NCBI GenBank assembly: GCA_021298975.1 | Contig: JAJTGC010000006.1 | Span: forward strand, 1-64,000 | DNA length: 64,000 nucleotides | Direction: 5' to 3' | DNA from: Oxalobacteraceae bacterium | Lineage (GTDB): Bacteria > Pseudomonadota > Gammaproteobacteria > Burkholderiales > Burkholderiaceae_D | In this document: piece after piece, positions 49,977 through 59,505 of the stretch | Numbering within the stretch: the stretch's first letter is position 1 | Layout: the number at the start of each line of letters is the position of its first letter | Position numbers and translations under genes: made by a program | Notes under the pieces: model-generated | Databases searched by the model: none | What the model was told of the DNA's origin: nothing | The model's input: the letters and a program-made list of their open reading frames with translations, nothing else

Positions 49977-50201
49977 GGGCTTACCTCGTAGAGTGAATGG
50001 GGGCGCTGCGCCCGCATGCCGCCCTATGGACCGCAGGGGATGTCATGGCAGGCTGATGAAAGTCTTCGCGGGTGTTGGGCTGGCTCATATCTGGCGGGAC
50101 AGGCGGCCAGGGCAGGCATGTCTCCGCGGGCAGTTTGATTGGTCCAATGATTATAGGCGAAGCCCTGATGCCGGGAAGCAGGCCCCGCCGCGGGTACTTA
50201 C

Positions 50202-51740
50202 TCAGTCATGCGCCAAGGCTTCCATCCATCGCATCAAGCCGTCAAGTCGTTGCCACAATTCCGTGGGTGACTGGGGTTCAGGCAGGCCGCTGTTGTAATG
50301 CTGGAAAAGGGCTAGCGCATCGTCGGTCATCCCGCGTTGGACAGCTTCCCAGACCGTGGCACGACAACCCGTGGCCGGCATGCCGGGTGTGGTACCGATG
50401 AATCGATACGGCAGATCCAGCGACTCCCATTCGTGTCGGACCTTCTGAGCGGCAAGCTGAAGGCGCCTTGCATCCACCGGAACTCGCAGGAACCAGGCGT
50501 GTTGACTGGGATAGGTCTCCTCACTCTCTTTTTCAGTCATGAAATGCGTGGGCCATTCGCGGATTTGGGAATCACCAGGTGCAAGGTGACCGCCTGAATG
50601 CATGTAGCGATGACCAATATCGACCGAATTTTTTCTTTTATCCGGCACCAGCGACAAGGACGGCGTGATCCATGCGTGGCCCAGTGCGACCCCGGTGGTC
50701 GGCTGAATCTGTATCTCACCAAAATGCGAGGCTTCTTTCAGGACGGAGCATGCCTTGCGCCTCAATTCGGGTGTACGGGTTACTGGCATGTGTGCATAAA
50801 TCTGCTCGATTGCCGCACACAATTGTTGCCTTTGCATGTGCGCCAGTGTGTGGGGCGGTGCTGCGATGCCAAACAGCTTTTGCGTGATCAGCAGTTCAAG
50901 CACATCGCGCAGCCATTCGGAAAACACCCTACCTGTCGTGTCTGTAAGCATCGCGTCGGTAACGCATGCATCAACGGTGAGGGCTTTCTGTGTGGCTATC
51001 ACCGTCGTTGATTTTGTTGCGACTGAGCCGGTGATAATTTCTGTCGGTGCCATGGACATATCGAGCGCCTCTGCGAGCAGACACACACTGGATTGCAAGT
51101 CATTCAAGGTTTTGTCGGACTGCATCCAGCTGCCGATGCTGGCGGACAAGGCATGACGTGCGCTTGCTGCCAAGTCAGCCTGCAAAGGCATGCGCTGGAA
51201 TTGTTGAACGCTATCCTTCAAGCCTTCAAGATGGTTGAAGAAATCCTGTGTTTGCATCAAGGTACGATTGAAGGAATGAGGCGGACCATTGGCAAAGCCA
51301 TAATCTCGGTACACCTCGTCATCAATAATGGTCTCGACAACATGACAGGAAAATTGTGCAGTTTTGAGTGTGTCGCAGAGCTGCGCAATCTCGTCAGACG
51401 TCAAATGTGAAAGATGCATGTGCAGCAGAGCAAAAAAATAGTGCTGACTTTGTGCATCATCATCCAAACCCGGGCGAATCGATGCCAGCAGATTATCCAT
51501 ACTCAGGCATAAAAAATCGCGCGTTCGGCGTTGCTGTGAAGCCACTTGCTGCGCTTTGAGTTGTGACAGCAAAAGTCGGAAAGACAGTGAGGTATGTTGA
51601 GGAGCATCGAAGTAATAAGACGCCCTGTGCTGACGATGAGACAGCCGTGGTGCTCGCTTTGCCGGTACGGATGTTTGATGAGCGGCTTGGACAGTGCGCC
51701 TTGCCGGACTGAAGCATGAGCGGGTAAACAGAGAGTGCAT
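50202..51740 (-). CDS. Uncharacterised 512-aa protein, effector-like (no recognised family)
   Basis: Long open frame MHSLFTRSCFSPARRTVQAAHQTSVPAKRAPRLSHRQ...; basic, Ser/Pro-rich N-terminus, helical body; divergent from 52043-52900. Confidence 0.6.
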   Translation of the reverse strand: MHSLFTRSCFSPARRTVQAAHQTSVPAKRAPRLSHRQHRASYYFDAPQHTSLSFRLLLSQLKAQQVASQQRRTRDFLCLSMDNLLASIRPGLDDDAQSQHYFFALLHMHLSHLTSDEIAQLCDTLKTAQFSCHVVETIIDDEVYRDYGFANGPPHSFNRTLMQTQDFFNHLEGLKDSVQQFQRMPLQADLAASARHALSASIGSWMQSDKTLNDLQSSVCLLAEALDMSMAPTEIITGSVATKSTTVIATQKALTVDACVTDAMLTDTTGRVFSEWLRDVLELLITQKLFGIAAPPHTLAHMQRQQLCAAIEQIYAHMPVTRTPELRRKACSVLKEASHFGEIQIQPTTGVALGHAWITPSLSLVPDKRKNSVDIGHRYMHSGGHLAPGDSQIREWPTHFMTEKESEETYPSQHAWFLRVPVDARRLQLAAQKVRHEWESLDLPYRFIGTTPGMPATGCRATVWEAVQRGMTDDALALFQHYNSGLPEPQSPTELWQRLDGLMRWMEALAHD

Positions 51741-52042
51741 GCGATTCCTTTCCAGTCAATTCCCAGCAAGAATTGCTGGGCCTCTCATGAGTGGACGCTG
51801 GGGACGGTCAGTTTGATGCCGACCAGAAAATTCGTTTGAGGCGCCGCAACTACATCGCGGGTCGGGTGCGATGAACAGACCAGAGGCTGCGAGAAATCAA
51901 TAAATTTCTTCGAATAAATTTCTATTTTCGAGAACTTGCAGCCTGAATTTGTGACCGACCTTGACTATTCCCGCACGTTGTCGTGTGGTGGGGCAGGATA
52001 ATTGCCCAAGCTTTTTTAGCCAATTTTTATTTCTGACATTTG

Positions 52043-52900
52043 ATGAGTACAACTAATTTCACACCAAAATCACCCATCCCGACGATGCAATCGCCAGGCG
52101 AACCAATCATCGATCAGCGGCTTGGGAGCACGCCTCCCCCATCCATCACCCTCAACAAGCCAACCATCACATCAAGACAAAAAATGACGAGGTCACCCAC
52201 AGAACCGGTTGTAGTGCCCATGGGGGCGAGGTGCAGAGCCTCCTCTTTCACGCCCTACGGAGAAAATCTCAATACGCTAGCTGCGCATGCCTTGCCTGCG
52301 CTACTCGGCGTCGATGCTTCATCAACCCACAAGCCTGAGCCCCTATCCCGAAAATTGCTTGAGCAAGCCATCGCCATCCCTTTGCGGGCCAAAGATATTC
52401 GGGCATTGCCAGCAACATGGCTGCCGGAGTGGGTCAGCGGCGGCATGGTAACGGCGTGGACAAGTCGACTGGTTGCTGCCTGCGACCATGTCTACACCGA
52501 GCGGGGTATGCAAGCCTATATTGAGGCCGTGACTGATTTGATTTTTGATGAGGGAAATCAGGATGCAGGCTTACCCGATGGCATCAGGGATTTTTGTGCG
52601 ATGCTCATCAAAAATGCACTCGAAGTCGGTATGGCGCAAGGCCTGGATCGCCCCTCGCTTCAGGGCTTGCGTAATACCGTGGTTATTCGATTTCTGATGG
52701 GCAGCGTTTTTATTCCCCATCTGCGGCCAACCAGCCTCCGTGAATCAACGGATGATGCGACCCTTTACGCATTCGATCGTCAGTTGTTCAAACGGTTCTG
52801 CCATAAAACAACCGAGATCATCGATATCGATGCCGAGGCTATCGCGCTACTGGCGGCATCACGACAGGCAAAGCAGGCGGCACCCTCGGCACAGGCATAA
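52043..52900 (+). CDS. Uncharacterised protein with N-terminal NFTPxSPIP motif, effector-like
   Basis: MSTTNFTPKSPIPTMQSPGEPIIDQRLGSTPPPSITLNKP...; N-terminus matches the LRR protein at 18972-20459 (MTPINFTPPSPIPDSS). ORF-track start 52040 is TTG; ATG at 52043. Confidence 0.65.
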   Translation: MSTTNFTPKSPIPTMQSPGEPIIDQRLGSTPPPSITLNKPTITSRQKMTRSPTEPVVVPMGARCRASSFTPYGENLNTLAAHALPALLGVDASSTHKPEPLSRKLLEQAIAIPLRAKDIRALPATWLPEWVSGGMVTAWTSRLVAACDHVYTERGMQAYIEAVTDLIFDEGNQDAGLPDGIRDFCAMLIKNALEVGMAQGLDRPSLQGLRNTVVIRFLMGSVFIPHLRPTSLRESTDDATLYAFDRQLFKRFCHKTTEIIDIDAEAIALLAASRQAKQAAPSAQA

Positions 52901-53059
52901 ACCGATGTCCTTTCAGCGCCCACGGAAGCACTGATTGCATAAAACCGTCAACTCCGAGGGCAAAAAAATCACATGAAGCCCTCGATTTGTCAGTAACCCG
53001 GATCGTACAAGCGCGCTGGCTCGCCACACCTTGTGGGTGATGTCAGCGTTTCCTCTGGC

Positions 53060-54313
53060 TTACTGATAACTGCGCGCGTCCTCAATGACTTTGCCGTCAT
53101 TGGGCAGTGTGCCGGCAGCCACCAGCCTGACATCACCGCGTAGCTTGGTGATGTCGCGTATGGTCGCGGCAATCGCGTCCGTTTCACCCGAGAGCGCAGC
53201 AGGATCCAACACTTCGCAATGCAAGGTCATCTGGTCATTTGCCATTTCGCCGGTAATGATCAGGCGAGCCTTGAGAATCGCTGGGTGGCGCCGCGCAATG
53301 TCGGCGACCTGCGATGGATGCACGAACATCGCACGCACCTTGGTGGTCTGATCTGCGCGACCCATCCAGCCTTTGATACGTGTATTGGTTCTGCCGCAAG
53401 GGGATGCCTCGGGCAAGACTGCGGACAAATCGCCGGTCGCGAAGCGAATCAGTGGATAGTCCGGATTAAATGACGTCACCACAATTTCACCGACCTCACC
53501 CACCGGCACCGGGTCGCCCGTGCCCGGTCTGACGATTTCCAGCAACAGGGCCTCATCCAGCACCATGCCGGGATTGACCTGACCATCATGCATGGTTTCG
53601 TAGGCGATGTTACCGATGTCGGCCGATCCGTAAGTTTGCAGCACATTGGGCACACCATGGGCATTGAGCCACTGCCGCAGCGAAGGTGGTAGTGCCTCTG
53701 CGCTCACCAGTGCGCATTCAACACTGCGGATGTCTTCCCCCATTTCCTGCGCTTTTTCGATGATGATCTTCAGGAACGATGGCGTGCCTGTGTAGACACG
53801 GGGCCGCAGCAGGTTCATGGCTTGTACCTGCATTTCCGTTTGTCCGGTACCGGCGGGTATCACCGGACAGCCAAGCTTGATCGCCCCGCCCTCAACCATC
53901 AGTCCGGCCGGTGTGAAATGGTAGGCAAAGCAGTTCTGTATCAGATCACCCCGCCTGACCCCCAACGCATGGAGAGGACGCGCAAAGCGCCACCAGTCAA
54001 CACCGCGCCCCTCGGGATCGAAGATGGGACCAGGCGACATGAAGATGCGTGACAACTCATGCGTGGATGTCGTGGTCAGGCCACCGAAGGGGAGTGACAT
54101 GCCTTGCAGTGCTTTCAGTTCAGATTTTCGCGTGACCGGCAGTTGCGCCAGCGCCTCGCGTGTCCTGATGTCAGAGGCATTCACACCCGACAGCACGGAA
54201 GACCAACCAGGTGTTTTTTGGGCGCGTTGTATCAGTGCAGGCAATGCAGCTAGCAGTTCTTTTTCGCGCACAACGGGATCACGCGATTCAAGCGCATCAT
54301 GGAAATCAGTCAT
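53060..54313 (-). CDS. Phenylacetate-CoA ligase-like adenylate-forming enzyme
   Basis: 417 aa: VNPGMVLDEALLLEIVRPGTGDPVPVGEVGEIVVTSFNPDYPLIRFATGDLSAVLPEASPCGRTNTRIKGWMGRADQTTKVRAMFVHPSQVADI. Confidence 0.88.
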   Translation of the reverse strand: MTDFHDALESRDPVVREKELLAALPALIQRAQKTPGWSSVLSGVNASDIRTREALAQLPVTRKSELKALQGMSLPFGGLTTTSTHELSRIFMSPGPIFDPEGRGVDWWRFARPLHALGVRRGDLIQNCFAYHFTPAGLMVEGGAIKLGCPVIPAGTGQTEMQVQAMNLLRPRVYTGTPSFLKIIIEKAQEMGEDIRSVECALVSAEALPPSLRQWLNAHGVPNVLQTYGSADIGNIAYETMHDGQVNPGMVLDEALLLEIVRPGTGDPVPVGEVGEIVVTSFNPDYPLIRFATGDLSAVLPEASPCGRTNTRIKGWMGRADQTTKVRAMFVHPSQVADIARRHPAILKARLIITGEMANDQMTLHCEVLDPAALSGETDAIAATIRDITKLRGDVRLVAAGTLPNDGKVIEDARSYQ

Positions 54314-54334
54314 GGTAGGTACCAGAGAAGGGAA

Positions 54335-55091
54335 TCAGGCCAGCCAACGTTTGCGGCGGCGATAAAATTTCATGTCGCGGAAACTCTTGCGATTGCCGCC
54401 GGATACGCCGAGATAAAATTCTTTGACATCTTCATTCGAGGCCAGATCGGCTGATAGTGGTGTTCTGTTCAGCCAGCAGGAAAGACACCTGCTCGGTTTT
54501 ATTGAGATCCTGGACGATACCGAAAATCTCCTCAACGATTTGTGGTGCCAGTCCCATCGACGGCTCATCCAGCAAAATCATCGAAGGCTTGGCCATCAGC
54601 GCGCGACCAATGGCGCACATCTGCTGTTCACCGCCCGAGGTATAGCCTGCCATGGAGGTGCGGCGCAGTTTCAAGCGTGGAAAGTAGTGATAGACCCGCT
54701 CAAGCTCGCTTTTCAGTTCGCTGCGCGAAATTTTCCGGGTGTAGGCGCCGGTCAACAGATTTTCTTCTATCGTCAGGTGACCAAAGCAGTGGCGGCCTTC
54801 CATGACTTGCGACAGACCACGCCGTACCAGTTCGTTGGGCGTGAGCTGATCGATACGCTCACCATTGAATTCAATGCTGCCCTTGGTCACGTCGCCGCGC
54901 TCGCCGCGCAACAAGGTCGAGATGGATTTCAGTGTCGTTGATTTACCCGCGCCATTCGCGCCCATCAGCGCCACGATTTTCCCGCGCGGTACTGACAAAG
55001 AGACACCCTTGAGCACAAGGATCACGTGGTCATAAATGACCTCGATGTTATTAATCGTCAGGATGGACGGATTCTGAGTCATGGTGGCCAT
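54335..55091 (-). pseudogene. livF: Branched-chain/aromatic-acid ABC transporter ATP-binding protein LivF, disrupted by internal deletion/frameshift near the 3' end
   Basis: Walker A GANGAGKS, signature and Walker B LLDEP present; frame ends ...VSFLLAEQNTTISRSGLE*, while the conserved C-terminus DLASNEDVKEFYLGVSGGNRKSFRDMKFYRRRKRWLA* continues in another frame (54335-54445). Confidence 0.75.
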
Positions 55092-55190
55092 TCCGTTAGG
55101 CTGCAAAAAACGCAGGACTCTGGCCGGTGTCAGAGCCCTGCATTGCATGACGAGGGGTGTTTGTCAAAACGCTCCTCGCTACGACATGGA

Positions 55191-56492
55191 TTATTTCAGG
55201 CACGCTGCCTTGATATTTTTTTCCTTGGCATAGGCAGCCGATGTTTCTTCAAGCAGCTTGCGCACCAGAGCCTTGTCGCCCGTGATCCAGGTCTTGGACA
55301 AGGGTATCCACTTGCTGCCATCCCATTGCTGCACCTTGGTCGCGCCCGAGCCTTCGTGATCATCGCAGGATGTTTTCACGGGCGGGAACAGATCGGAAAC
55401 GCCAAGCGCTTTCTGCCGTGCAGCATCCACATTCAGGTTCTCCAAGCCCCAGCGAACCTGTTCACCGCTCAGCACCTTGCCTTTGCCAAATTTGGCCTGC
55501 GCATTACGCATCGCCTCAACCATCAGCACACCGGCGACAACGCCACGCAAATACATCGTATGACCAATGCGATCTTTTTCAGCGAGGTTGCCTTTGCCAG
55601 CGCCGTATACGGTGCTGCGGATTTCATCGAGCAGCGGGTAGTTGCCCGGTGTCGTGAAGCTCATGGTTGTGAAGCCCTTGGCTGCGTCACCTGCGGGCAC
55701 CGCGTCCTCCTCAGCACCTGCCCACCAGACGCCCAGCATTTTTTCGCGCGGGAAGCCATTGCGTTGCGCGGTCTTCAGCGACACGGCGCTCATCACGCCA
55801 TAGGTCCAGACGATCACGAAATCAGGTTGCGCCTGACGAATCTGCAGCCACTGCGACTGCTGATCATTGCCCGGTGGCTGGATTGGAATCTTGATCAGCT
55901 CAAAACCGTATTTCGCGGCTTCTGCTTCCAGTACCGGCAGTGGCTCTTTGCCATAAGCCGAGTCGTGGTACAGATGAACGATTTTCTTGCCTTTGAGTTT
56001 GTCCAGGCCGCCCATTTTGTCGCCGAGATAATGCACCATCGCGGCGGCCTGATTCCAGTAGCTGGTGATCAGTGGGAACACATACGGGAAAACCTTGCCA
56101 TTGGCCGCATCGGAGCGACCATAGCCCAGCGTGGTCATCGGGATCTTGTCGGTACCAACGCGATCAAGGATGCCGTAGGCGATACCGGTTGACAGCGGCT
56201 CGACCAGCGAGGCGCCGCCGTTCTTGCTTTTGAGGCGCTCATAACATTCCACACCACGCGATGGGTTGTATTCCGTCTCGCACTCTTCCCAGATGAGCTT
56301 GACACCATTGATGCCGTTGTCGCGCATATTGACCAGCGTCATGTAATCGATGATGCCACCATAGAAACCGCTGCCGCCAGCGGCGTAGGGGCCAACCCGG
56401 TAAGACAGCATCGGTATGAATTGCTGCGCCATGGCAGTGCTGGCAGCAGCAAGCAGCAGGACGCTTGCCATGAGTGATTTCAGTAACTTCAT
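55191..56492 (-). CDS. ABC transporter substrate-binding protein (LivK type)
   Basis: Signal peptide MKLLKSLMASVLLLAAASTAMAQQ; ~433 aa periplasmic type-1 binding protein; start ATG 56492. Confidence 0.9.
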   Translation of the reverse strand: MKLLKSLMASVLLLAAASTAMAQQFIPMLSYRVGPYAAGGSGFYGGIIDYMTLVNMRDNGINGVKLIWEECETEYNPSRGVECYERLKSKNGGASLVEPLSTGIAYGILDRVGTDKIPMTTLGYGRSDAANGKVFPYVFPLITSYWNQAAAMVHYLGDKMGGLDKLKGKKIVHLYHDSAYGKEPLPVLEAEAAKYGFELIKIPIQPPGNDQQSQWLQIRQAQPDFVIVWTYGVMSAVSLKTAQRNGFPREKMLGVWWAGAEEDAVPAGDAAKGFTTMSFTTPGNYPLLDEIRSTVYGAGKGNLAEKDRIGHTMYLRGVVAGVLMVEAMRNAQAKFGKGKVLSGEQVRWGLENLNVDAARQKALGVSDLFPPVKTSCDDHEGSGATKVQQWDGSKWIPLSKTWITGDKALVRKLLEETSAAYAKEKNIKAACLK

Positions 56493-56531
56493 AGTCTCCT
56501 CCACAAAAGTTAATCGGTGCGACGCAAACAG

Positions 56532-57590
56532 TCAGTGCGGGAAAGGCCAGAGGCGCAGTTTTTCTTTGGCGATTTGCCACAGGCGAGCCAGCCCATGAGG
56601 CTCAACGATCAGGAAGAAAATGATCAGGGCGCCAAAGACCATCAGCTCGAGATTCGATGCCACCGCAGTGGAAATGCCCAGCGCATGCGCGAGCATATTC
56701 AGTACAGTGGGGAGCAAAACAATAAAGGCAGCACCGAGAAATGAACCCATGATGGATCCCAGTCCGCCAATAATCACCATGAACAGAATACGAAATGACA
56801 AATCCAGATTGTAAGCTTCCGGTTCTACCGTACCCAAATACGCATATGCATACAAGGCGCCTGCCACGCCACAATAAAATGAGCTGAATGCAAACGCCAA
56901 CAGCTTGGTGTGCATCAGACGTATGCCAATGACTTCGGCGGCCACATCCATATCCCGCACTGCCATCCAGCAGCGGCCAATATTGGAGCGCACAAGATTT
57001 TTTGCCAGTAACGCAAGCACCGCCACGATCCCCAGTACCAGCAAGTACTTTGTCATGGGTGTATCAAAGGCGAAGCCGAGTATCTCGAGCTTTTGCGCCG
57101 TAATCACGCCGGATGAACTGTAGTTGGTAAACCATTGCACCTTGGTCAGCGCCCACACCACAAAAAATTGTGTGGCCAGTGTTGATGCGGCCAGATAAAA
57201 CCCGCGCACACGCAAAGAAGGCAAGCCGAAAATAATACCCAGCCCGGCGGCGCACAAGCCACCCAGAGCAAATGCCAGCAGCAAAGGAATACCGGGCACG
57301 CGCAGCATGAAATTGTAAGAGGCGAATGCGCCCACTGCCATGAAGGCCGCTGAGCCCAGTGATAATTGCCCTGCATAGCCGGTCAGCAGGTTCAGACCCA
57401 GTGCTGCCAATGAAAAAATCAGGAAAGGAATCAGAATCGCTGAAAACAAATAAGGCGTGGCAATCAAAGGCACTACTACCAAGGCGAGGATGAGCAACAG
57501 CAGCAAGCCAATGCGGTCCTGACGGATAGGAAAAATCTGTCCATCCGCTTCATAGGTGGTTTTGAATTGTCCTGCTTCACGGTACAGCAT
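56532..57590 (-). CDS. livM: Branched-chain amino acid-type ABC permease LivM
   Basis: LGLNLLTGYAGQLSLGSAAFMAVGAFASYNFM...FLIVEPHGLARLWQIAKEKLRLWPFPH. Confidence 0.93.
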   Translation of the reverse strand: MLYREAGQFKTTYEADGQIFPIRQDRIGLLLLLILALVVVPLIATPYLFSAILIPFLIFSLAALGLNLLTGYAGQLSLGSAAFMAVGAFASYNFMLRVPGIPLLLAFALGGLCAAGLGIIFGLPSLRVRGFYLAASTLATQFFVVWALTKVQWFTNYSSSGVITAQKLEILGFAFDTPMTKYLLVLGIVAVLALLAKNLVRSNIGRCWMAVRDMDVAAEVIGIRLMHTKLLAFAFSSFYCGVAGALYAYAYLGTVEPEAYNLDLSFRILFMVIIGGLGSIMGSFLGAAFIVLLPTVLNMLAHALGISTAVASNLELMVFGALIIFFLIVEPHGLARLWQIAKEKLRLWPFPH

Positions 57591-57670
57591 AAAAACTCCC
57601 TGAATCTTTCAAGCGTGAATCTCAGCATGCCACTGCGCTGTTCTACCGCCAGCGCACATTGTTCAATGCG

Positions 57671-58570
57671 TTAAATCCTTCGGATAATTTTTTCACCAAA
57701 CAAGCCTTCGGGTCGCACGAGCAGGAAGCCCAGCGCGAGCACATAGGGGAACCAGCCCTCGATACCGCCGCCCACAAAGGGTCCGATGTACACTTCGGCG
57801 AGTTTTTCGGACGAGCCAATAATGAGCCCGCCAATGATTGCGCCGGGCACGGAGGTAAAGCCACCGAGAATCAGCACAGGCAGCGCTTTGAGCGCAACAA
57901 AACTCAGCGAGAACTGCACGCCATTGCGTGATCCCCACAGCAAGCCGGCGACCAGCGCGACAAATCCAGCCACCCCCCAGACGATGCCCCAGATCTGCTG
58001 CAAGGGAATCCCGACGGCGAGTGCCGCCTGATGATCATCTGCCACGGCGCGCAGCGCGCGACCCACCTTGGTACGCGAGAAAAACAGGGCCAATCCGGTC
58101 ACCAGCAGCGCGCAGATCCCGGCAGCGGCCACATCGAAGCGGGAGATCACGATGTTGAACATGTTCAACATGCTTTCCATCGGCACGTCTTCTATGCCCA
58201 GATCCAGCCGCTTCACATCCGAGCCCCACATCAGCTGCGCCATGCCTTCGATGAAAAATGTCAGGCCTATGGTTGCCATGAACAGCGAGATTTCCGGTTG
58301 GTTGACCAGGGGTCGCAACACAATCCGTTCAATGGCCAGTCCCAGCAAGGCCATCACACCCATGCTCACGATAATGGCCGCCCATAAAGGCAGCCCCAAC
58401 TCGGTCAGTGATACACAGGTGAGTGCAGCGAAAAAAACCATCGAGCCTTGCGCGAAATTGAACACGCCCGAGGCTTTGTAAATCAGCACAAAGCCCAGCG
58501 CCACCAGCGCATACATGATCCCGGAGAGCAGGCCACCGATCAGGACTTCAAAGAAAAAATTCAGATTCAT
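57671..58570 (-). CDS. livH: Branched-chain amino acid-type ABC permease LivH
   Basis: MYALVALGFVLIYKASGVFNFAQGSMVFFAALTCVSL...LVRPEGLFGEKIIRRI. Confidence 0.93.
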   Translation of the reverse strand: MNLNFFFEVLIGGLLSGIMYALVALGFVLIYKASGVFNFAQGSMVFFAALTCVSLTELGLPLWAAIIVSMGVMALLGLAIERIVLRPLVNQPEISLFMATIGLTFFIEGMAQLMWGSDVKRLDLGIEDVPMESMLNMFNIVISRFDVAAAGICALLVTGLALFFSRTKVGRALRAVADDHQAALAVGIPLQQIWGIVWGVAGFVALVAGLLWGSRNGVQFSLSFVALKALPVLILGGFTSVPGAIIGGLIIGSSEKLAEVYIGPFVGGGIEGWFPYVLALGFLLVRPEGLFGEKIIRRI

Positions 58571-58589
58571 GGGTGCAGGGTCCTAAAAA

Positions 58590-58674
58590 CACTGGATCTC
58601 GGTCTGCGCCGAGATGACAGTTTTGGCGCTGACGCCTTTCAAAAGCTCACCCCGGCGCAGGCCGGGGCCCAGTG
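58590..58674. repeat. REP/BIME-like inverted repeat pair (second copy)
   Basis: CACTGGATCTCGGTCTGCGCCGAGATGAC ... CACCCCGGCGCAGGCCGGGGCCCAGTG; ends in CAGTGTCTT like the 39874 copy. Confidence 0.65.
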
Positions 58675-58701
58675 TCTTGTCGCATTTGGTCAGCAGGCTA
58701 T

Positions 58702-59505
58702 TCAATGCGCCACTCCCAGGTAAGCATTGATCACATCCTGGTTGCTGCGTACCGCTTCCGGTGTGCCATCACCAATCTTTTTGCCGTAATCGAGTACCAC
58801 GACACGGTCCGAGATATCCATCACCACACCCATGTCATGCTCGATCAGTACGATCGTCGTACCGAATTGCTCATTGACATCGAGAATGAAGCGGCACATG
58901 TCCTGTTTTTCTTCCACGTTCATGCCGGCCATGGGTTCGTCCAGCAGCAGAATCTTGGGCTCGGCGGCCAGTGCACGGCCCAACTCCACGCGCTTTTGCA
59001 GGCCGTAAGGCAGACGACCCACGGGTGTTTTGCGGATATGCTGAATCTCGAGAAAATCGATAACTTCCTCGACTTTTTTGCGATGTTCGATTTCTTCACG
59101 GCGCGCCGGACCAATGTACAGTGCCTGCAGCAGAAAATTCGATTGCATTTTCAGATTGCGGCCAGTCATGATGTTATCGAGAACCGTCATGCCCTTGAAC
59201 AGCGCGATGTTCTGAAATGTACGCGCAATGCCGCTCTTGGCGGCTGCATGCGTATCCATGTCATGACGATGTTCGCCGCGGTAGATGATTTCACCCTGCT
59301 GCGGCCGATATACGCCGTTGATTACATTGAGCATGGAGCTTTTGCCGGCACCATTGGGCCCGATGATGGCGCGTATTTCATGTTCGCGCACATCGAAGGA
59401 GATATCCGTCAGCGCGCGCACACCGCCAAACGAGAGTGAGATATTGCGCAGGTCCAGAATGACCTCGCCGATGTGGCGGCTGTTCGTGGAATTCTCGGTC
59501 ATCAT
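58702..59505 (-). CDS. livG: ABC transporter ATP-binding protein LivG
   Basis: LDLRNISLSFGGVRALTDISFDVREHEIRAIIGPNGAGKSSMLNVINGVY...LLLDEPMAGMN. Confidence 0.93.
   Translation of the reverse strand: MMTENSTNSRHIGEVILDLRNISLSFGGVRALTDISFDVREHEIRAIIGPNGAGKSSMLNVINGVYRPQQGEIIYRGEHRHDMDTHAAAKSGIARTFQNIALFKGMTVLDNIMTGRNLKMQSNFLLQALYIGPARREEIEHRKKVEEVIDFLEIQHIRKTPVGRLPYGLQKRVELGRALAAEPKILLLDEPMAGMNVEEKQDMCRFILDVNEQFGTTIVLIEHDMGVVMDISDRVVVLDYGKKIGDGTPEAVRSNQDVINAYLGVAH

Noticed and set aside
51909-51930. TTCG-N14-TTCG upstream of the effector-like gene at 52043, resembling a hrpII/PIP box
   Set aside because: The hrpII/PIP consensus needs a 16-nt gap between TTCG half-sites; the spacing here is 14 and no equivalent pair is upstream of the LRR gene.
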